A DNA stretch of 64,000 nucleotides from Thiohalophilus sp. (GCF_034521165.1 NZ_JAXHMV010000008.1:496001-560000); one strand, 5' to 3'; numbered from the stretch's first letter, positions 51,609 through 60,335 are shown. A program made the numbers and translations. The notes: generated by a model from the sequence alone, not told the origin.

Positions 51609-52080
51609 ACCACCAAGACACAAAGACACCAAGGAGAAAAAAATGGAATTTATAAAGGTATCGTCTGAGGTTGACAAGATTGCGAAGGAAGTTGTTGATA
51701 GTGCATTTCATGTCCACAAATCGCTTGGTCCGGGGTTGCTCGAATCAGTTTATGAAGCATGTATGTTGCACGAGCTTCAAAAACGCGGAATGAAAGTGGA
51801 AAGCCAGAAAACTATCTCGGTTATCTATGATGGATTAAAAATAGATGCAGGGTTACGGCTTGATTTGCTTGTTGAAGATGAGGTTGTAGTTGAATTGAAG
51901 TCTGTAGAGACAATTTTGCCAGTTCATGACTCGCAACTATTGAGTTATCTGAAGCTGGCGAATAAACGGCTTGGTCTGCTGATCAATTTCAATGTGCCTG
52001 TCATAAAAGATGGGATCAGAAGAAGAATATTATAACTGTCTTGGTGCCTTGGTGCCTTGGTGCCTTGGCGTCTTGGTGGT
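51609..52080. mobile_element. Candidate mobile unit: period-8 inverted repeats around a GxxExxY gene
   Basis: The left arm (51609-51637) has eight-base units CCAAGACA, CAAAGACA and CCAAGGAG. The right arm (52036-52080) has TCTTGGTG and CCTTGGTG units, the inverse. They enclose one gene exactly: AAGGAG of the left arm serves as its ribosome site and the right arm begins one base after its stop. The whole unit separates cusB from cusA, which are normally adjacent. Mobility is inferred. Confidence 0.6.
51643..52035 (+). CDS. GxxExxY family protein, PD-(D/E)XK-like fold
   Basis: A 130-residue protein whose name-giving motif GLLESVY is at residues 31-37 (SLGPGLLESVYEACMLHEL). A nuclease-like centre follows: acidic D74 in LRLDLLVEDE, then E84-L-K86 (VVVELKSVE), and Q98 in HDSQLLSYLKLANKRLG, which fits the PD-(D/E)XK superfamily. 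The family is small, widespread and patchy, function unknown. Its AT-rich, lysine-rich coding sequence contrasts with the flanking cus genes. It lies between inverted period-8 repeats, suggesting it came in as a unit. Confidence 0.9.
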   Translation: MEFIKVSSEVDKIAKEVVDSAFHVHKSLGPGLLESVYEACMLHELQKRGMKVESQKTISVIYDGLKIDAGLRLDLLVEDEVVVELKSVETILPVHDSQLLSYLKLANKRLGLLINFNVPVIKDGIRRRIL

Positions 52081-52100
52081 GAGATTTTTGGAGCTTCAAA

Positions 52101-55100
52101 ATGATTGAACGAATTATCGACTGGTCGCTGCGCAACCGTTTTCTGGTGTTGTTGCTGACGGTGATCCTGTGCGGCTGGGGCTGGTTCGCGGTGAAGAACA
52201 CGCCGCTGGATGCGATTCCGGATCTGTCGGATGTGCAGGTGATTATCAAGACCACCTATCCGGGCCAGGCGCCGCGGGTGGTGGAGGATCAGGTGACCTA
52301 TCCGTTGACCACGGCGATGCTCTCCGTGCCGGGGGCGAAGACGGTGCGGGGTTATTCCATGTTCGGGGATTCGTTTGTGTATATCCTGTTCGAGGACGGG
52401 ACCGATCCCTACTGGGCCCGATCGCGGGTACTGGAATATCTGAGTCAGGTCGAGGCACGATTACCCGAACAGGCGCGTCCGGCACTGGGGCCCGATGCCA
52501 CCGGGGTGGGCTGGATCTATGAATATGCCCTGGTGGATCGCACCGGCCAGCATGATCTGTCGCAGCTGCGTTCTCTGCAGGACTGGTTTTTGAAGTATGA
52601 GCTGCAGACGGTTTCCGGCGTGTCGGAAGTGGCGACGGTCGGCGGCATGGTCAAGCAGTACCAGGTGGTCCTCGATCCGGACAAACTGCGCGCCTACGAT
52701 CTGCCACTGGCGAAAGTCCGCCAGGCCATCCGGCAGGGCAACCAGGAGGCCGGCGGCTCGGTGATCGAGATGGCCGAGGCTGAATACATGGTGCGGGCCA
52801 CCGGCTACATCCAGAGCAAGGACGATCTCAAAAACATTCCCCTGGGTGTCAGTGAGCAGGGCACGCCGTTGTTGCTGGGGGATATAGCCGAAATCCGGCT
52901 GGGACCGCAGATGCGCCGCGGTATCGCGGAGCTGAACGGCGAGGGCGAGGTCGCCGGCGGTATTGTGGTGATGCGTTACGGCGAGAACGCCCTCAAGACC
53001 ATCGAGGGCGTGAAGCACAAACTGGCACAGCTGCAAAACGGCCTGCCCGACGGCGTGGAGATCGTCGAGACCTATGATCGCTCCGCCCTGATCAACCGGG
53101 CGGTCGATAACCTGACCGGTAAATTGCTGGAAGAGTTTTTGATCGTCGCGCTGGTCTGTCTGGTGTTTCTGTTTCACCTGCGCTCGGCGCTGGTCGCCAT
53201 CATCAGTCTGCCGATCGGGATCCTCGGGGCGTTTATCGTCATGTATCACCAGGGCATCAATGCCAACATTATGTCCCTGGGCGGGATCGCCATCGCCATT
53301 GGCGCCATGGTCGATGCGGCAATCGTGATGATCGAAAACGTGCACAAACACATCGAACGCGAGCCGCTGACTAACGAGAATCGCTGGCGCATTATCAGCG
53401 AGGCGACCCGCGAAGTCGGTCCGGCCCTGTTCTTCTCGCTGTTGATTATCACCCTCAGCTTTTTGCCGGTGTTCACACTCGAGGCGCAGGAAGGGCGCAT
53501 GTTCGCGCCGCTGGCCTTTACCAAGACCTATGCCATGGCCGCGGCGGCCGGGTTGTCGATCACCCTGGTCCCGGTATTGATGGGCTACTTCATTCGCGGC
53601 CACATCCGCCCGGAGGAGAAAAACCCGGTCAACCGGATTTTGATCAAGGCGTATCAGCCTTTTATCCATACCGTACTGAACAAGCCCAAAAGCGTGCTCG
53701 GTATTGCCCTGCTGGTGGTGTTGATGACGATCTGGCCGGTAATGAACATCGGTTCGGAGTTCATGCCGGATCTGGACGAAGGGGATCTGATGTACATGCC
53801 GACGACCTTCCCCGGCCTGTCGATCGGCAAGGCGCAGGAGCTGCTGCAGCAGACCGATAAACTGATCATGAGCGTACCGGAGGTCGAGCGGGTCTTCGGC
53901 AAGATCGGCCGGGCCGAAACCGCCACCGATCCCGCACCTTTGACCATGATCGAAACCACCATCCAGCTCAAGCCGCGCAGTGAGTGGCGCGAGGGCATGA
54001 CTACCGAAAAACTCAAACAGGAGTTGAACGATCGGGTGCAATTCCCCGGTCTGACCAACTCCTGGGTGATGCCGATCAAAACCCGGATCGACATGCTGGC
54101 GACCGGCATCAAGACGCCGGTGGGCGTCAAGGTCTCGGGGCCGGATTTGAACGTGATCCAGGAGATCGGCCAACAGATCGAAGAGGCGGTCATGCAGGTA
54201 CCGGGCACCGTCTCGGCCTATTCGGAACGCACCGTCGGCGGCCGTTATGTGACGGTGGATATCGATCGACGGGCGGCTTCTCGGGTCGGTCTGAACATCG
54301 CCGATGTGCAAAATGTAGTGAGTACAGCCATAGGCGGTATGCAGGTCGACCAGACCGTGGAAGGGCTGGAACGTTATCCGATCAATTTACGTTATCCGCG
54401 GGAGGTTCGCGAATCGGTCGACAAGCTGCGCGATCTGCCGGTGATTACCAAGCAGGGCGCCCGGATTCCGTTGTCCGAAGTGGCGGATATTCGTGTCGAG
54501 ACGGGTCCGGCCATGATCAAAAGCGAAAATGCGCGGCCCAACGGCTGGACCTTCGTCGATATCAAGGATCGGGACCTGGGGTCCTACGTGGAAGAGGCGC
54601 AACGGGTGGTTAACCGGCAGATCGATTTACCGGCCGGCTACTCCATTGCCTGGTCCGGGCAGTATGAATACATGGTGCGGGCCAAGGAGCGCCTGAAGGT
54701 CGTGGTGCCCCTGACGCTGGTGATTATTGTGCTGCTGTTGTATCTCAACTTCCGCAATATTATCGAGGTGCTGATCATCATGGGCACGCTGCCGCTGGCC
54801 CTGGTCGGGGGGTACTGGCTGCTTTACCTGCTCGGCTACAACATGTCGGTCGCCGTCGGCGTGGGCTTTATCGCCCTGGCCGGCGTGGCCGTGGAGATCG
54901 GGGTGGTGATGCTGGTCTATCTGAATCAGGCCTATCGCAACCAGATAGCCAATAAAGAACGCGTGCACGTGCCGAACCTGGAAGAACTCAAGCAGGCCGT
55001 CATCGAGGGTGCCCTGTTGCGGGTGCGCCCCATTATCATGACCGTGGCGGCCATTACCGGGGGGCTGTTGCCGATCATGCTGGGCGGCGGTACCGGCTCT

Positions 55101-55250
55101 GAAGTCATGCGCCGCATCGCGGCACCCATGGTCGGCGGGATGGTCAGCGCTACCATATTGACCCTGGTCGTGATTCCGGCCGTTTATTTTCTGTGGAAGC
55201 AATTTGAAGTCAAGCAGTTTATTGAAAAAGGCAAGATACCGGGGGTGTGA
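52101..55250 (+). CDS. Heavy-metal RND efflux pump, CusA/CzcA family
   Basis: Inner-membrane proton-driven pump of 1049 residues that exports monovalent copper/silver or divalent metals with CusB- and CusC-like partners. It begins MIERIIDWSLRNRFLVLLL and has 12 membrane segments with two large periplasmic loops. The proton-relay GAMVDAAIVMIENVHKH in helix IV is of the HME family, and the duplicated AVEIGVVMLVYLNQAY is in the second half. Motifs look most like CusA. It is separated from the adaptor gene by a GxxExxY repeat unit, so its expression may depend on read-through of that unit. Confidence 0.93.
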   Translation: MIERIIDWSLRNRFLVLLLTVILCGWGWFAVKNTPLDAIPDLSDVQVIIKTTYPGQAPRVVEDQVTYPLTTAMLSVPGAKTVRGYSMFGDSFVYILFEDGTDPYWARSRVLEYLSQVEARLPEQARPALGPDATGVGWIYEYALVDRTGQHDLSQLRSLQDWFLKYELQTVSGVSEVATVGGMVKQYQVVLDPDKLRAYDLPLAKVRQAIRQGNQEAGGSVIEMAEAEYMVRATGYIQSKDDLKNIPLGVSEQGTPLLLGDIAEIRLGPQMRRGIAELNGEGEVAGGIVVMRYGENALKTIEGVKHKLAQLQNGLPDGVEIVETYDRSALINRAVDNLTGKLLEEFLIVALVCLVFLFHLRSALVAIISLPIGILGAFIVMYHQGINANIMSLGGIAIAIGAMVDAAIVMIENVHKHIEREPLTNENRWRIISEATREVGPALFFSLLIITLSFLPVFTLEAQEGRMFAPLAFTKTYAMAAAAGLSITLVPVLMGYFIRGHIRPEEKNPVNRILIKAYQPFIHTVLNKPKSVLGIALLVVLMTIWPVMNIGSEFMPDLDEGDLMYMPTTFPGLSIGKAQELLQQTDKLIMSVPEVERVFGKIGRAETATDPAPLTMIETTIQLKPRSEWREGMTTEKLKQELNDRVQFPGLTNSWVMPIKTRIDMLATGIKTPVGVKVSGPDLNVIQEIGQQIEEAVMQVPGTVSAYSERTVGGRYVTVDIDRRAASRVGLNIADVQNVVSTAIGGMQVDQTVEGLERYPINLRYPREVRESVDKLRDLPVITKQGARIPLSEVADIRVETGPAMIKSENARPNGWTFVDIKDRDLGSYVEEAQRVVNRQIDLPAGYSIAWSGQYEYMVRAKERLKVVVPLTLVIIVLLLYLNFRNIIEVLIIMGTLPLALVGGYWLLYLLGYNMSVAVGVGFIALAGVAVEIGVVMLVYLNQAYRNQIANKERVHVPNLEELKQAVIEGALLRVRPIIMTVAAITGGLLPIMLGGGTGSEVMRRIAAPMVGGMVSATILTLVVIPAVYFLWKQFEVKQFIEKGKIPGV

Positions 55251-55252
55251 AC

Positions 55253-55741
55253 ATGTCAGCGATATTCAACATTGTGGTGCTGGGTATTATTGGCAGTCTG
55301 TGGCTGGCCGGGTGTGACAACTCGGTCAGTTCCAACAGTCAACCACAAGCTGACCAATCAGCCTCAACAAAAACCGGGGTGCCGCCGCGTAATCAGGATA
55401 TGCAGCAGATCCTGCGGGGCGGGCGCCTCTATCAACAAAACTGCGCGGCATGCCACGGCAAACTGGCGCAGGGGGCGTCGAACTGGCGCCAGCGCGACGA
55501 GGAGGGAAAATTCCCGCCACCGCCGCTGGATGGCTCGGCACACACCTGGCACCACCCGACGGCCCAGCTGGTCGAGATTATTAAAAACGGCACGCGGGAT
55601 CGGGGCGGCAATATGCCGGCCTGGAAAGACCGGCTTGGCGATCAGGACATTGCCGATGTGTTGGCCTGGATCAAGGCGCAATGGCCCGATGATATCTATG
55701 CTCAGTGGTATCGCAACGATCAACGAGCAAAAAACAGATAG
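55253..55741 (+). CDS. Lipoprotein monohaem cytochrome c
   Basis: A 162-residue class I cytochrome c. The start ATG at 55253 follows the cusA stop; a GTG at 55247 overlaps it. The lipobox LAGC (IIGSLWLAGCDN) anchors the protein in a membrane. The haem motif CAACHGK and the axial methionine region GNMPAWKDRLGDQDIADVLAWIK are typical. A role with the copper efflux system, for example in oxidation of exported copper, is only suggested by position. Confidence 0.87.
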   Translation: MSAIFNIVVLGIIGSLWLAGCDNSVSSNSQPQADQSASTKTGVPPRNQDMQQILRGGRLYQQNCAACHGKLAQGASNWRQRDEEGKFPPPPLDGSAHTWHHPTAQLVEIIKNGTRDRGGNMPAWKDRLGDQDIADVLAWIKAQWPDDIYAQWYRNDQRAKNR

Positions 55742-55755
55742 GCAAGAAGGAATAT

Positions 55756-55887
55756 ATGATGCACGGTGAAGGGTGGAGTGGCGGTTGGTGGTTGTTCGGT
55801 CACGGGGGCTTCGGTATCCTGATCTGGATTGTCGTACTCCTGGCCATCGTCTGGCTGATCAAACAGATACCAGCTCCTGGAGACTAG
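55756..55887 (+). CDS. Small single-span membrane protein
   Basis: A 43-residue peptide, MMHGEGWSGGWWLFGHGGFG followed by a membrane segment ILIWIVVLLAIVWLIKQI. The start is supported by an AGAAGGA site; the longer frame from 55705 overlaps the cytochrome. Small glycine/tryptophan/histidine-rich proteins like this often accompany copper genes, some with a SHOCT domain; no SHOCT domain is present here. Function unknown. Confidence 0.65.
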   Translation: MMHGEGWSGGWWLFGHGGFGILIWIVVLLAIVWLIKQIPAPGD

Positions 55888-55974
55888 TACCTAGGACGTG
55901 AGCCTGAATAGACACAATTTTATGAATCACATGTAATTTTCTGAACTATAAAGATTTCTGAAAGGAGAGTGAGT

Positions 55975-56364
55975 ATGTACGGATTTAACACCAAGGTCTC
56001 GGGCAGTTTTGATGATGCGGTTGAGAAAGTCACCGAAGCCCTGAAAGAAGAGGGTTTCGGCGTATTGACCGAGATCGACGTTAAGGCAGTCATGAAAAAG
56101 AAACTGGATATCGACAAGCGGCCCTACAAAATCCTGGGCGCCTGTAACCCGGTACTGGCCAACCAGGCCCTGACCGCCGAGCCGGATATCGGTCTGCTGC
56201 TGCCCTGCAACGTGGTCGTGCGCGAGGAAGATGATAGCTCAATCACCGTGGCCTTCATGGATCCTCAGGCGGTGCTGGATCTGGTGCAACAACCCGGGAT
56301 TCATGAGCTGGCCGGGGATGTCAAGGCAAGGCTGGAACGGGTGCGCGACAGTCTGTCGAAATAA
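55975..56364 (+). CDS. DUF302 domain protein
   Basis: A 129-residue soluble protein of the DUF302 family, often found near metal or sulfur redox genes but without a proven role. It starts at the ATG at 55975, seven bases after AAGGAGAG. The segments FDDAVEKVTEALKEEGFGVL, KILGACNPVLANQAL and GLLLPCNVVVREED match the family core. It is the last plus-strand gene of the copper block before a repeat-rich gap. Confidence 0.88.
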   Translation: MYGFNTKVSGSFDDAVEKVTEALKEEGFGVLTEIDVKAVMKKKLDIDKRPYKILGACNPVLANQALTAEPDIGLLLPCNVVVREEDDSSITVAFMDPQAVLDLVQQPGIHELAGDVKARLERVRDSLSK

Positions 56365-56365
56365 G

Positions 56366-56408
56366 GTTCTAGTTGCTAGTTGCTAGTTGCTAGTTGCTAG
56401 TTGCTGGT
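56366..56408. repeat. Period-7 array (TTGCTAG) after the DUF302 gene
   Basis: Five or six units TTGCTAG start two bases after the stop codon. It opens a 484-base gap (56365-56848) that is almost wholly repeat sequence. Confidence 0.88.
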
Positions 56409-56430
56409 GACTGGTTACCAGAGAACAGAG

Positions 56431-56514
56431 GCGTAGGTCAGGTTGCGTGCAGCGCTACCTGAGATTCTGCGTATCGGCAGGGGTGTCACGCAGGCTAATG
56501 CCAGCGTGACCTAC
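56431..56514. repeat. Pair of GTAGGTCA-type palindromes
   Basis: GTAGGTCAGGTTGCGTGCAGC with GCTACCTGAG (56432-56463), and GTGTCACGCAGGCTAATGCC with AGCGTGACCTAC (56483-56514). They are of the same family as those at 30061-30138. Confidence 0.75.
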
Positions 56515-56552
56515 AGGATTAGCCAGAGTATAAGGTATGCACAAATTTGGAA

Positions 56553-56776
56553 CAGTCTTGTAGGTCACGTTGGCGTAGCCTACGTGATTTGAAGAGTAGG
56601 GTATCGACGTTGAATTCGGAGAATAGCCTCAGTCTTGTAGGTCACGTTGGCGTAGCCTACGTGACTTGAAGAGCAGGGTATCGGCGTTGAATTCGAAGAA
56701 TAGTCTTGTAGGTCACGTTGGCGTAGCCTACGTGACTTGAAGAGCAGAGTATCGACGTTGAATTCAGGGGATAGCA
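56553..56776. repeat. Three tandem copies of a 71-77-base repeat with palindromic core
   Basis: Copies start at about 56553, 56630 and 56702. Each begins CAGTCTTGTAGGTCACGTTG or similar, contains the GGTCACGTTGGCGTAGCCTA palindrome and ends with TGAAGAGCAGGGTATCGGCG-like text and GTTGAATTC. They are 90 per cent or more alike by eye and have no reading frame I recognise. Confidence 0.85.
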
Positions 56777-56833
56777 TCAGCACTCAGCACTCAGCACTCA
56801 GCACTCCGCACCTAGTACTCAGCACTCAGCACT
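56777..56833. repeat. Period-7 array (CAGCACT) downstream of tonB
   Basis: About eight units of CAGCACT with a few changes (CCGCACC, TAGTACT), ending 16 bases from the stop of the minus-strand tonB-like gene. Confidence 0.85.
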
Positions 56834-56848
56834 AACCATGCCTGATTA

Positions 56849-57571
56849 TTAATTTCTCAGCCGGTACTCCATCGCGTACTGAAATTCCCTGCTGGATAAA
56901 GATGCCGGCGGTGGGGGAAAAGGTTGGGCTTTGCGGGCGGCCTGGATGGCTGCTTCGCAAAACAGGTCATTACCTTCAAGACATTCGATATCTTGTAATT
57001 GACCGTCATCGGCGACCGTGATGCGGATTGAAGCCCGACCCTCCAGCTGGCGCCGGCGCGCCATAAAAGGATAGTGCTGGTACTGTTCCAGATGGCGCAG
57101 CAAACGGCTCTGGTAGGATTCATCGGCTGATATCCCGCTGCGGACACCCCCGCTCTGCATTCGTTGCTGCTCCACCTCTTGCGGCAACGCCTCTTTAAAC
57201 GGTTTTATCGCTTTTTCCTCTGACGGTTCATTAGTTTGTGTTTTTACGGGCCTGTTCGGCTTTTTGACGGGTTTCGGCTTCGGTTCAGGTTCAGGTTCAG
57301 GTTCAGGTTCAGGTTCAGGTTCAGGTTCGGATTTCGGCGCCTTCTCGGGTGGTTTTTTCGGTAACGGTTCGGATGTTGTCCGGTTTTCTGTTGCCGGACT
57401 CAGAGTGATGCTCAGTCGCGTTTCATTATCTGTCGGATAGTGTCCCGGCGAGAGCGAGCCGGACTGAATAATTGCCACAACATGCAGACCGATTGAGACC
57501 AGCAGCGTCAGTTTGAAGACAGGCGTTAGTTGCGTCATGAAAAGCAGGTCAGTCCGGTGGGTTTTTCGCAT
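56849..57571 (-). CDS. TonB-like energy transducer
   Basis: A 240-residue inner-membrane protein that couples the ExbBD proton motor to outer-membrane receptors. It has one N-terminal membrane helix (FKLTLLVSIGLHVVAII), a long PEPEPEPEPEPEP/KP spacer, and a C-terminal TonB domain (YPFMARRRQLEGRASIRITV, QAARKAQPFPPPP). An inner ATG at 57538 (MTQLTPVFK) is an equally good start. It is divergent from the TonB-dependent receptor gene 329 bases away, so they are probably partners. Confidence 0.88.
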   Translation of the reverse strand: MRKTHRTDLLFMTQLTPVFKLTLLVSIGLHVVAIIQSGSLSPGHYPTDNETRLSITLSPATENRTTSEPLPKKPPEKAPKSEPEPEPEPEPEPEPEPKPKPVKKPNRPVKTQTNEPSEEKAIKPFKEALPQEVEQQRMQSGGVRSGISADESYQSRLLRHLEQYQHYPFMARRRQLEGRASIRITVADDGQLQDIECLEGNDLFCEAAIQAARKAQPFPPPPASLSSREFQYAMEYRLRN

Positions 57572-57689
57572 GTGCTGATATAAGCAAACTTTAACGTAAT
57601 ATCATCCCCGCTCCAATGCCGCAGGCCGGGTAAAACTGTAAGACACATAGTCGGGATCAAAATGCCAATGTGGCTGTTTTGAGACGAGG

Positions 57690-57705
57690 TGTCTGATAAC
57701 AGACA
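57690..57705. promoter_or_regulatory. Palindrome in the tonB-receptor gap, possible operator
   Basis: TGTCTG-ATAA-CAGACA is a perfect six-base inverted repeat between the divergent tonB and receptor genes (gap 57572-57900). It shares 15 of 16 bases with the site before glcD (13690-13705). Otherwise the gap shows no clear promoter; a GGGAAAAAAATG ribosome site precedes the receptor. Confidence 0.35.
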
Positions 57706-57900
57706 GTTTCAAATTTATTTCCCACTGCAAGTTGTTGTTTTGTGGTAAATGATTTGTGGCACGGCATTTGCTCCTTTGTAGTTTATTTATATGGGGAGCA
57801 AGCAGTATGCAGTGCAGGTACTCTATTGAATTAAGAACGGCATAATATTTTCCTGTTCTGATCCCCGACTTTAATAACAAGCTACATTCAAGGGAAAAAA

Positions 57901-60183
57901 ATGCATCAGCAACCATTACCTTTGCGCAAAACCTTACTTGCCACACTGATCGCCGCTTTCGCCCACGGCACCGCGATCGCCGAAGAGGCCATACCAACCA
58001 TTTCGGTCACCGCCCCCCCTCTGACAGAGAGCCGCGACGTTAACCGCACAACCGTCAGTGAGGAGACCCTGCAGATGCTGGCCCCGGCTACCAGCGACAG
58101 CGCCAGCCTGCTGAAGAACCTCCCCGGCCTCACGATCCAGGGCTCCGGCGGGGTCTCCGGTCTGCCCGTCATCCGTGGCCTGGCCGATGATCGCCTGCGC
58201 ATCAAGGTCGATGGCATGGACCTTATCTCCGCCTGTGGTAACCACATGAACCCGCCGCTCTCCTACATCGACCCGAGCAATGTCGACAGCGCCACCGTGT
58301 TTGCCGGCATCAGCCCGGTCAGCGTGGGTGGCGACAGCATCGGGGGCACCGTTCTGGTCGATTCACCTGCGCCGCAATTCGCACAACCCGGTGAAGAAAG
58401 CCTGTTAAAGGGCGAGGCCGGCTTTTTCTATCGCAGCAACGGCAATGCCTACGGCGACAACCTGAGCGCGACCGCCGCCAACGAAAAATTCAGCCTGACC
58501 TACACCAGCTCCACTACCGAGTCGGGCAACTACAGCGCAGGCGATGATTTCAAGACCCAAACCTATGTCAATGACGTGGGCGACCCCTCCCTTGACAGCG
58601 ACGAGGTCGGCTCGACCAGGTACAAATCCACCAATCGCTCCCTCAGCCTGGCGATGCTCAACGACAACCACCTCACCGAATTCAAGATCGGCATGCAGGA
58701 TATCCCCTACCAGGGGTGGAGCAACCAGCGTATGGACATGACCGGCAATGACAGTACGCAATTCAATCTGAACCACACCGCCGAGCTTGACTGGGGCACA
58801 CTGGAAGCCCGCGCCTACCACGAGCGTACCCGTCACTCCATGCAGTTCTATGACGACAAGCTCTTCTGGTATGGCTCCAATGACGGCACCACCAATCCCG
58901 ATGGCGAGCCCTGTACTCTGGAAGGTGGGATGAACGGCTGTGCGGCAGGCATGCCGATGGATACCGAGGGCAATAACAGCGGACTCCTGCTCAAGGCGGA
59001 TATCGTGCTGTCGGGCCGTGACCTGCTGCGGGTAGGCACCGAGGCCCAGCAGTACCGTCTGGATGACTGGATGGATCCCTCCGGTAAGGGAATGTGGCCC
59101 GACACCTTTATCAATATCAACGACGGCGAGCGCGACCGCCTGGCGTTGTTTGGCGAGTGGGAAGCGCAGTGGGACGAGCGCTGGCTGACCCAGCTCGGCC
59201 TGCGCTATGAACAGGTGAAAATGGATGCTGGAGAGGTACAGGGTTATAACGCTACCTACCTCGCTGACGAAACAGCCTTCAACGATGCCGACCGCGCCAG
59301 GACCGACGACAACTTCGACTTCACCGCGCTGGCCCGTTTCACCCCGGATGCCAGCCGCACCATCGAGTTCGGCCTGGCGCAGAAGAGCCGCTCGCCCAAC
59401 CTCTACGAACGTTACACCTGGTCGACCGGCGGCATGGCGATGCGCATGATCAACTGGGCCGGCGACGGCAACGGCTATGTCGGTAATCTGGAGCTGGACC
59501 CCGAAATTGCTCGCACCGTCAGCGCCGCCTTCAGCTGGCACGATGCAGCGCAAAAGAAGTGGGAGCTGAAGGTGAGCCCCTACTATACCCGCGTCAAGGA
59601 CTATATCGATGCCGAGCGCTGCTCGGGGGCGGCCAGCGGTGTCTGTACTGATGCTAACCTGACGGCGACCGAGGATTTTGTCTATTTGCAGTTTGTCAAC
59701 CAGGAGGCCACCCTCTACGGTCTGGACATCTCCGGCCACTTCCCGCTGGCTCAAAACACTCCGTACGGCAACTTCACCGCGACCGGTATGCTGAATTACG
59801 TTCGCGGCGAGAACGAGGATACCGGTGACAACCTCTACAACATAATGCCGCTCAATGCCAGGCTGGCCGTCGTGCAGCAGAAGGGAGCATGGCAGAACAC
59901 CGTCGAGGTGGAGCTGGTGGATAGCAAGGAGGATGTCTCCGCCACCCGTAACGAGATGCAGACCGAGTCCTACGGCCTGCTCCATCTGCGCAGCAGCTAC
60001 ACCTGGAAACAGGCCCGCTTCGATGTTGGTATCGAGAACGTCTTCGATGAATTCTACAACCACCCGCTGGGCGGCGCCTATCTGGGTGAAGGCAAAACCA
60101 TGTCCGGGAGTGATGTTGCCTGGGGTACCCCGGTCCCCGGCATGGGACGTTCCATCTATGCCGGCGTAAACATCAAGTTCTGA
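57901..60183 (+). CDS. TonB-dependent outer-membrane receptor, copper (OprC/NosA-like) type
   Basis: A 760-residue beta-barrel receptor with a signal peptide (TLLATLIAAFAHGTAIAEE), a plug domain (LLKNLPGLTIQGSGG, GLPVIRGLADDRLRIKVDGM) and a C-terminal aromatic end ...GVNIKF. In the plug SACGNHMNPPLSYIDPSNVD carries a Cys-Met/His set like that binding copper in OprC, and the loop GGMNGCAAGMPMDTEGN is methionine-rich. Import of copper is therefore likely, next to copper efflux genes. Other metals or chelates are not excluded. Confidence 0.85.
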   Translation: MHQQPLPLRKTLLATLIAAFAHGTAIAEEAIPTISVTAPPLTESRDVNRTTVSEETLQMLAPATSDSASLLKNLPGLTIQGSGGVSGLPVIRGLADDRLRIKVDGMDLISACGNHMNPPLSYIDPSNVDSATVFAGISPVSVGGDSIGGTVLVDSPAPQFAQPGEESLLKGEAGFFYRSNGNAYGDNLSATAANEKFSLTYTSSTTESGNYSAGDDFKTQTYVNDVGDPSLDSDEVGSTRYKSTNRSLSLAMLNDNHLTEFKIGMQDIPYQGWSNQRMDMTGNDSTQFNLNHTAELDWGTLEARAYHERTRHSMQFYDDKLFWYGSNDGTTNPDGEPCTLEGGMNGCAAGMPMDTEGNNSGLLLKADIVLSGRDLLRVGTEAQQYRLDDWMDPSGKGMWPDTFININDGERDRLALFGEWEAQWDERWLTQLGLRYEQVKMDAGEVQGYNATYLADETAFNDADRARTDDNFDFTALARFTPDASRTIEFGLAQKSRSPNLYERYTWSTGGMAMRMINWAGDGNGYVGNLELDPEIARTVSAAFSWHDAAQKKWELKVSPYYTRVKDYIDAERCSGAASGVCTDANLTATEDFVYLQFVNQEATLYGLDISGHFPLAQNTPYGNFTATGMLNYVRGENEDTGDNLYNIMPLNARLAVVQQKGAWQNTVEVELVDSKEDVSATRNEMQTESYGLLHLRSSYTWKQARFDVGIENVFDEFYNHPLGGAYLGEGKTMSGSDVAWGTPVPGMGRSIYAGVNIKF

Positions 60184-60210
60184 GCCTGGCGATGGCATAA
60201 TAAGGAGACG

Positions 60211-60235
60211 ACGCCGGCGTAAGCCGGCGTTTTTC
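60211..60235 (+). terminator. Intrinsic terminator of the receptor gene
   Basis: ACGCCGGC (60211-60218), loop GTAA, GCCGGCGT (60223-60230), then TTTTC. It begins 27 bases after the stop codon. Confidence 0.9.
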
Positions 60236-60335
60236 ATGTGCCTGCGATACCTCTGTCATCCAGGTCAACGAACCGGGCCGATCTTACTGGGCCAAAGTGA
60301 ATATCGTATTTTGATCCATTGATTCAAGAGCGGTT

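Noticed and set aside
52461..54311. A 616-codon minus-strand open frame opposite cusA
   Set aside because: Antisense shadow; low-complexity His/Arg/Gln composition and no ribosome site or motif.
56580..56783. Short minus-strand frame across the tandem repeat
   Set aside because: It merely translates the 71-77-base repeat units; no start signal.
57602..57997. A 131-codon minus-strand frame in the tonB-receptor gap
   Set aside because: It runs into the receptor's signal-peptide region from the opposite strand and has no ribosome site or recognisable motif.
58405..60237. A 610-codon minus-strand open frame opposite the TonB-dependent receptor
   Set aside because: Antisense shadow; the receptor on the plus strand has all its family motifs.
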